Shown one piece after another: positions 12,732-15,568 of a stretch of DNA of 15,568 nt. This stretch comes from CAZVLE01 sp964627855. GTDB lineage: Bacteria > Bacillota > Dethiobacteria > DTU022. The stretch is taken from NCBI GenBank assembly GCA_964627855.1, contig CAZVLE010000067.1, positions 1-15,568 of the forward strand. The letters run 5' to 3'. Numbering within the stretch: position 1 is the stretch's first letter; each line of letters starts with the position of its first letter. Made by a program: the position numbers and the translations under genes. Under the pieces are notes generated by a model that searched no databases, was not told where the DNA came from, and was given only the letters and a program-made list of their open reading frames with translations.

Positions 12732-13829
12732 CTAGGTAGCGGCATAAGTCTGTTTTTGCAACAGCCTTTCAAGTTCTATTTTATCTATACATTTCTCAAG
12801 AGCTTCATTGCGGCTGATCTTGCCTCTAAGGCAAAGTTCAGCCAGGGTCTGGTCCATTGTTTTCATCCCCTGGGCTTGACTGGCCTGCATCACTGAATAG
12901 ATCTGGTGTTCTTTCCCTTCCCGGATCAGAGTTTTCACGGCAGTGTTGGTTTTTAAAAACTCCATGGCCAATACCCGACCATCGCCGTTAACATTGGGAA
13001 TCAACTGCTGGGAAAGCACAGCCTGCAAGGAACCGGTCAACTGCTGACGAATTTGATCACGCTGGTGATCGGCAAAAACATCGACAATCCTGTTTATAGT
13101 CAGCGGCGCTGTCTGAGTGTGCAAGGTAGAAAAGACAAGGTGTCCTGTTTCGGCGGCAGTCAGGGCAATGGCTATGCTATCCAGGTCACGCATCTCCCCG
13201 ATCAGAATTACGTCGGGATCGTGCCTTAAAACATGACGCAGGGCGCTGGCAAATGAATGGGTATCAATACCCACTTCACGCTGCTTTATGGATGATTTTT
13301 TATGCGAGTGTAAAAATTCGATCGGGTCTTCAACGGTAACTATGTTTAAATCTCGCTCCCGGTTGATAATATCGATCATTGCCGCCAGGGTTGTTGATTT
13401 ACCGCTGCCGGTTGGTCCGGTTACCAGGACCAGGCCCCTGGGTAGAAAACAGAGCTCTCTAACCCCTGGCAAGACCCCTAGATCTTCAAGATCGGGAACC
13501 TTAAAGGGCACAACGCGCATAGCCAGGGCAGGTGTACCCCGCTGAAACATTATATTACCACGAAAACGGGCCACCCCCGGTATGGCGTAGGAAAAGTCAA
13601 GCTCCAGATCTTTTTTTAACATTTCTATCTGGTTCGGCTTGATAATCTGGACCAGTAATTCCTTTACATTCTCAGGCTTGAGAATAGGATATTCAAGTTT
13701 AATCATGTCCCGGTTGATCCGGTAAATCGGCGGTTCAAAAGGAACGATGTGAACATCAGAAGTCCCTTTTTCAACTGCCATCTTCAAGATCTGATCCATT
13801 GTTAACGGGTATTTAGCAGGTGCATTCAT
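12732..13829 (-). CDS. pilT: Pilus retraction ATPase PilT
   Basis: A 365-aa PilT: Walker A GPTGSGKST (138-146), acidic box TVEDPIEF (165-172), Walker B VILIGEMRD (207-214), His box GHLVFSTLHT (229-238) and the AVKTLIRE retraction signature (297-304). It depolymerises pili, giving twitching and uptake in known systems. It lies between the PilQ-like gene and pilC, separated from each by 32 bp. The ATG at 13829 has AAAGGTGA about 8 nt upstream. A second PilT-type gene closes the operon at 6446-7513; the two are clearly diverged, so this is not a recent duplication. Confidence 0.95.
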   Translation of the reverse strand: MNAPAKYPLTMDQILKMAVEKGTSDVHIVPFEPPIYRINRDMIKLEYPILKPENVKELLVQIIKPNQIEMLKKDLELDFSYAIPGVARFRGNIMFQRGTPALAMRVVPFKVPDLEDLGVLPGVRELCFLPRGLVLVTGPTGSGKSTTLAAMIDIINRERDLNIVTVEDPIEFLHSHKKSSIKQREVGIDTHSFASALRHVLRHDPDVILIGEMRDLDSIAIALTAAETGHLVFSTLHTQTAPLTINRIVDVFADHQRDQIRQQLTGSLQAVLSQQLIPNVNGDGRVLAMEFLKTNTAVKTLIREGKEHQIYSVMQASQAQGMKTMDQTLAELCLRGKISRNEALEKCIDKIELERLLQKQTYAAT

Positions 13830-13861
13830 TTATTCTGTCACCTTTTGCCTTTTGATCTCTT

Positions 13862-15337
13862 TTAGCCGGATGGCTCGATATCGCCGACTGCTTCATCACT
13901 GTTATTATTACTATGTCTTGTTAAGAAAACTGCTTCAATATTTCTGTTTTCATAAATGTTAAAGGTATAGGTAGTTCCTGTTGAAAGGATCACACCCTTT
14001 TCAACCCAGTGTACGAATTCATACCCTTCATTCGAGTTAGCGATAACTGTAACGCTCGAACCCTGGGTATAGGAACCACTGCCGCTTATGGCGCCACCTT
14101 CGGCAGGTACCGCGTTAAGGGTCACTGAATGAGAAGGCAGGTTGGGCGCCTGGGGAACTGGGGGAATATATTGCACAGTATCATTGAGGTCAAGTGGTTC
14201 TTCGGTCAGTGAAAATGGCATCCTGGCCGTACCGGCTATCGCCGCAATCATCTGGTTAACCAGTTTAATATTGTCGGGCGTACCCTCGGCAATGAGATAA
14301 CGAACCTGGTCACTGTAGTTGTTGGCAAAATCGCGGGTTATCTTCATCTTGATGTCATAGGGCTTGACAATCGGGCTATCCCAGTCCATGAAAATATAGG
14401 GAACGGGATCGGGGTGATCCCAGGTGACCCAGCCCAGGTCGGAACGACCGTCTCTGAAGCCGTCGAGCAATATGCTGAGCAGATCAATCAGGGCTTCCAG
14501 CTCTTCCTCTGCCCGCGAACCGGTTGCCGTTGCTACAGGCATCCTGATTTTACGGGCTCCTCCTTCGGCAAAGGCGGCATTTTCCATGACATCGAGCCGG
14601 TTGATAACTTCTCTGGCTTTACCAAGCGCCATCGGTGTTCCCTGCATCCAGAGTGCCTTCTGGTTAGATTCGACAGTCAGTACCTCTACCGGTATGCCCA
14701 GGCCTTCTCCCTCCTCTTCCTTGATAATCAAGTCCGCCATCAGGTCAGCAGAAATGTAGTAGAGGCTGTAACGGGTTAAAAGCATACGATTAGCAAAGTC
14801 ATCGTAAAGCCTTCCTCTTTCGCCGACGATATAATTGCGGCCGATGGTCAGGTAGTCAAAACCAACTTTTTGCAAAACAATTTGCATTGTATTTAGCGGT
14901 GAGAGTTGTTCTGTTCTAATTGTAATTTTTTGCGGCTCTTCGAGGTAAATTATATTGGCATTAAGCTTATAGGCCAGCATCGACAGGACATCGATCAGAT
15001 CGGCGTCACGAACATCGAGTGATATATTGGTCGGGGTGGTATGAGCAGGTTTTGGAGCTGTAATCGATTCGGTAATATCCGCCCAAAGTTCTTCAGCGAT
15101 AAAAGGTGGTGGATCAGAAAGAGGAACTGTTGCTGCCTGCTCCTGGCCGGTGGCAAACTGACTTTGAGCAACAGCTTCATTGCCGGGTGTAGTTGAGGCA
15201 TCATTGAGCAGAACCTGCTCATTCAGGCCGAATGAACAGTTGACGGTAATGAGAAATAGTGCCAGCAGACCGGTCAGGGTAAACAACCAGCGTCGATCAA
15301 GGCTACTCAGGCTTGCTTTTCTGCGTTTACTTCTCAA
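13862..15337 (-). CDS. PilQ-like protein with secretin N-domains, no barrel, and InlB-type repeat domain
   Basis: A 491-aa exported protein. After a basic start and a hydrophobic segment (17-34) comes a low-complexity linker, then an STN/N0-like domain (about 104-173; ISLDVRDADLIDVLSMLAYK), an N1-type domain (about 186-251; ALWMQGTPMALGKAREVINR) and a further N-like stretch (about 325-370; GTPDNIKLVNQMIAAIAG). Where a secretin would have its roughly 250-residue pore domain there is instead a proline-rich link and a Listeria-Bacteroides/InlB B-repeat-like domain (403-473; GSYTQGSSVTVIA, YEFVHWVEKG, EAVF). So it looks like a secretin relative remade for an envelope without an outer-membrane pore, perhaps a peptidoglycan or surface collar. 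The TTG start at 15337 overlaps the upstream stop (TTGA) and has GGAGGAGG about 8 nt before it. Confidence 0.85.
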   Translation of the reverse strand: MRSKRRKASLSSLDRRWLFTLTGLLALFLITVNCSFGLNEQVLLNDASTTPGNEAVAQSQFATGQEQAATVPLSDPPPFIAEELWADITESITAPKPAHTTPTNISLDVRDADLIDVLSMLAYKLNANIIYLEEPQKITIRTEQLSPLNTMQIVLQKVGFDYLTIGRNYIVGERGRLYDDFANRMLLTRYSLYYISADLMADLIIKEEEGEGLGIPVEVLTVESNQKALWMQGTPMALGKAREVINRLDVMENAAFAEGGARKIRMPVATATGSRAEEELEALIDLLSILLDGFRDGRSDLGWVTWDHPDPVPYIFMDWDSPIVKPYDIKMKITRDFANNYSDQVRYLIAEGTPDNIKLVNQMIAAIAGTARMPFSLTEEPLDLNDTVQYIPPVPQAPNLPSHSVTLNAVPAEGGAISGSGSYTQGSSVTVIANSNEGYEFVHWVEKGVILSTGTTYTFNIYENRNIEAVFLTRHSNNNSDEAVGDIEPSG

Positions 15338-15568
15338 CTGTCGCCCTCCTCCCCGTCACTTTGAACAGCAGCGTCGTTCTCATCAATGTTCAGGTCAACA
15401 AGGTCAAGCGATCTTGTCAGCGGGGGTTGATCGAAAAAAAGACTGACTTCCTGGTTATGTGCTCTTAAAACTGCTGAATCCCTGGTTATTTTCGTCACTG
15501 CCCACAAATCGTCGACGTAATCACCGACACTGACGATATAAGAAGTGCCACCTGACTCGATAATAGCC
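15334..15568 (-). CDS. PilP-like pilus assembly protein (3' end only)
   Basis: The last 77 codons of a gene entering from the right edge. The fragment begins AIIESGGTSYIVSVGDYVDD and continues with LWAVTKITRDSAVL, the pattern of the PilP/GspC homology domain (glycine, hydrophobic strand, VGD, then V..I....v.l). It ends with an acidic tail. In known systems PilP links PilNO to the secretin N0 domain, so its place directly before the PilQ-like gene fits. Its TGA stop overlaps the TTG start of that gene. The call rests on a short fragment and on position. Confidence 0.65.
   Translation of the reverse strand, partial: AIIESGGTSYIVSVGDYVDDLWAVTKITRDSAVLRAHNQEVSLFFDQPPLTRSLDLVDLNIDENDAAVQSDGEEGDS

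Noticed and set aside
1..15568. Mobile element, CRISPR array, tRNA or rRNA
   Set aside because: No transposase or integrase motif, spaced direct repeats, or tRNA/rRNA-like sequence was seen on either strand.

Overview
The window reads as a type IV pilus (T4P) locus from a Gram-positive-type bacterium, most likely a clostridial Firmicute. This is inferred from strong AGGAGG-type ribosome binding sites, several GTG/TTG starts, a SigB/SigF-type sigma factor, a c-di-GMP-I riboswitch, and a PilQ-like protein that has secretin N-domains but no visible outer-membrane barrel. The species cannot be named from sequence alone. Every gene I can support lies on the minus strand, so transcription runs from high to low coordinates.

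Layout in transcription order. (1) 15568-6446 is the compact pilus-machine operon: end of a PilP-like gene, barrel-less PilQ-like protein, PilT, PilC, PilM, PilN, PilO, PilB and a second PilT-type ATPase. Gaps are 0-44 bp and several genes overlap. (2) 6445-6204 is a leader with a divergent GEMM/c-di-GMP-I-like RNA and a hairpin. (3) 6203-3120 holds three tandem paralogues related to sigma-70 factors. The first two keep sigma regions 2 and 3, but where region 4 (the -35-binding helix-turn-helix) should be they carry a domain clearly related to the C-terminal domain of this locus's own PilO. The third is a complete sigma factor with region 4 and has its own strong sigma-A-type promoter. (4) 3119-2668 is the pilin control region: A-tracts, a candidate SigB-type promoter, a canonical c-di-GMP-I riboswitch and a long leader. 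(5) 2667-2284 is the major pilin. (6) A perfect 12-bp stem-loop precedes a Wzy/O-antigen-ligase-family membrane protein fused to a C-terminal MORN repeat tail (2189-471). (7) The 5' part of a second membrane-anchored MORN protein (290-1) runs off the window.

Working model (inference): the operon builds the motor and alignment complex. PilB carries a possible c-di-GMP-binding MshEN-like N-domain, and pilin expression is read through a c-di-GMP riboswitch, so c-di-GMP could act at both the RNA and protein levels. The local sigma factor is a natural candidate for transcribing pilA. The two sigma-PilO chimeras could act as core-binding decoys, anti-sigma or split co-sigma factors that dimerise through the PilO fold. 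The ligase next to pilA suggests pilin or cell-surface glycosylation.

The most novel item is the pair of sigma-PilO chimeras. I know of no described family with this architecture, but I could not run a database search. No tRNA, rRNA, CRISPR array, transposase or plus-strand gene was found.
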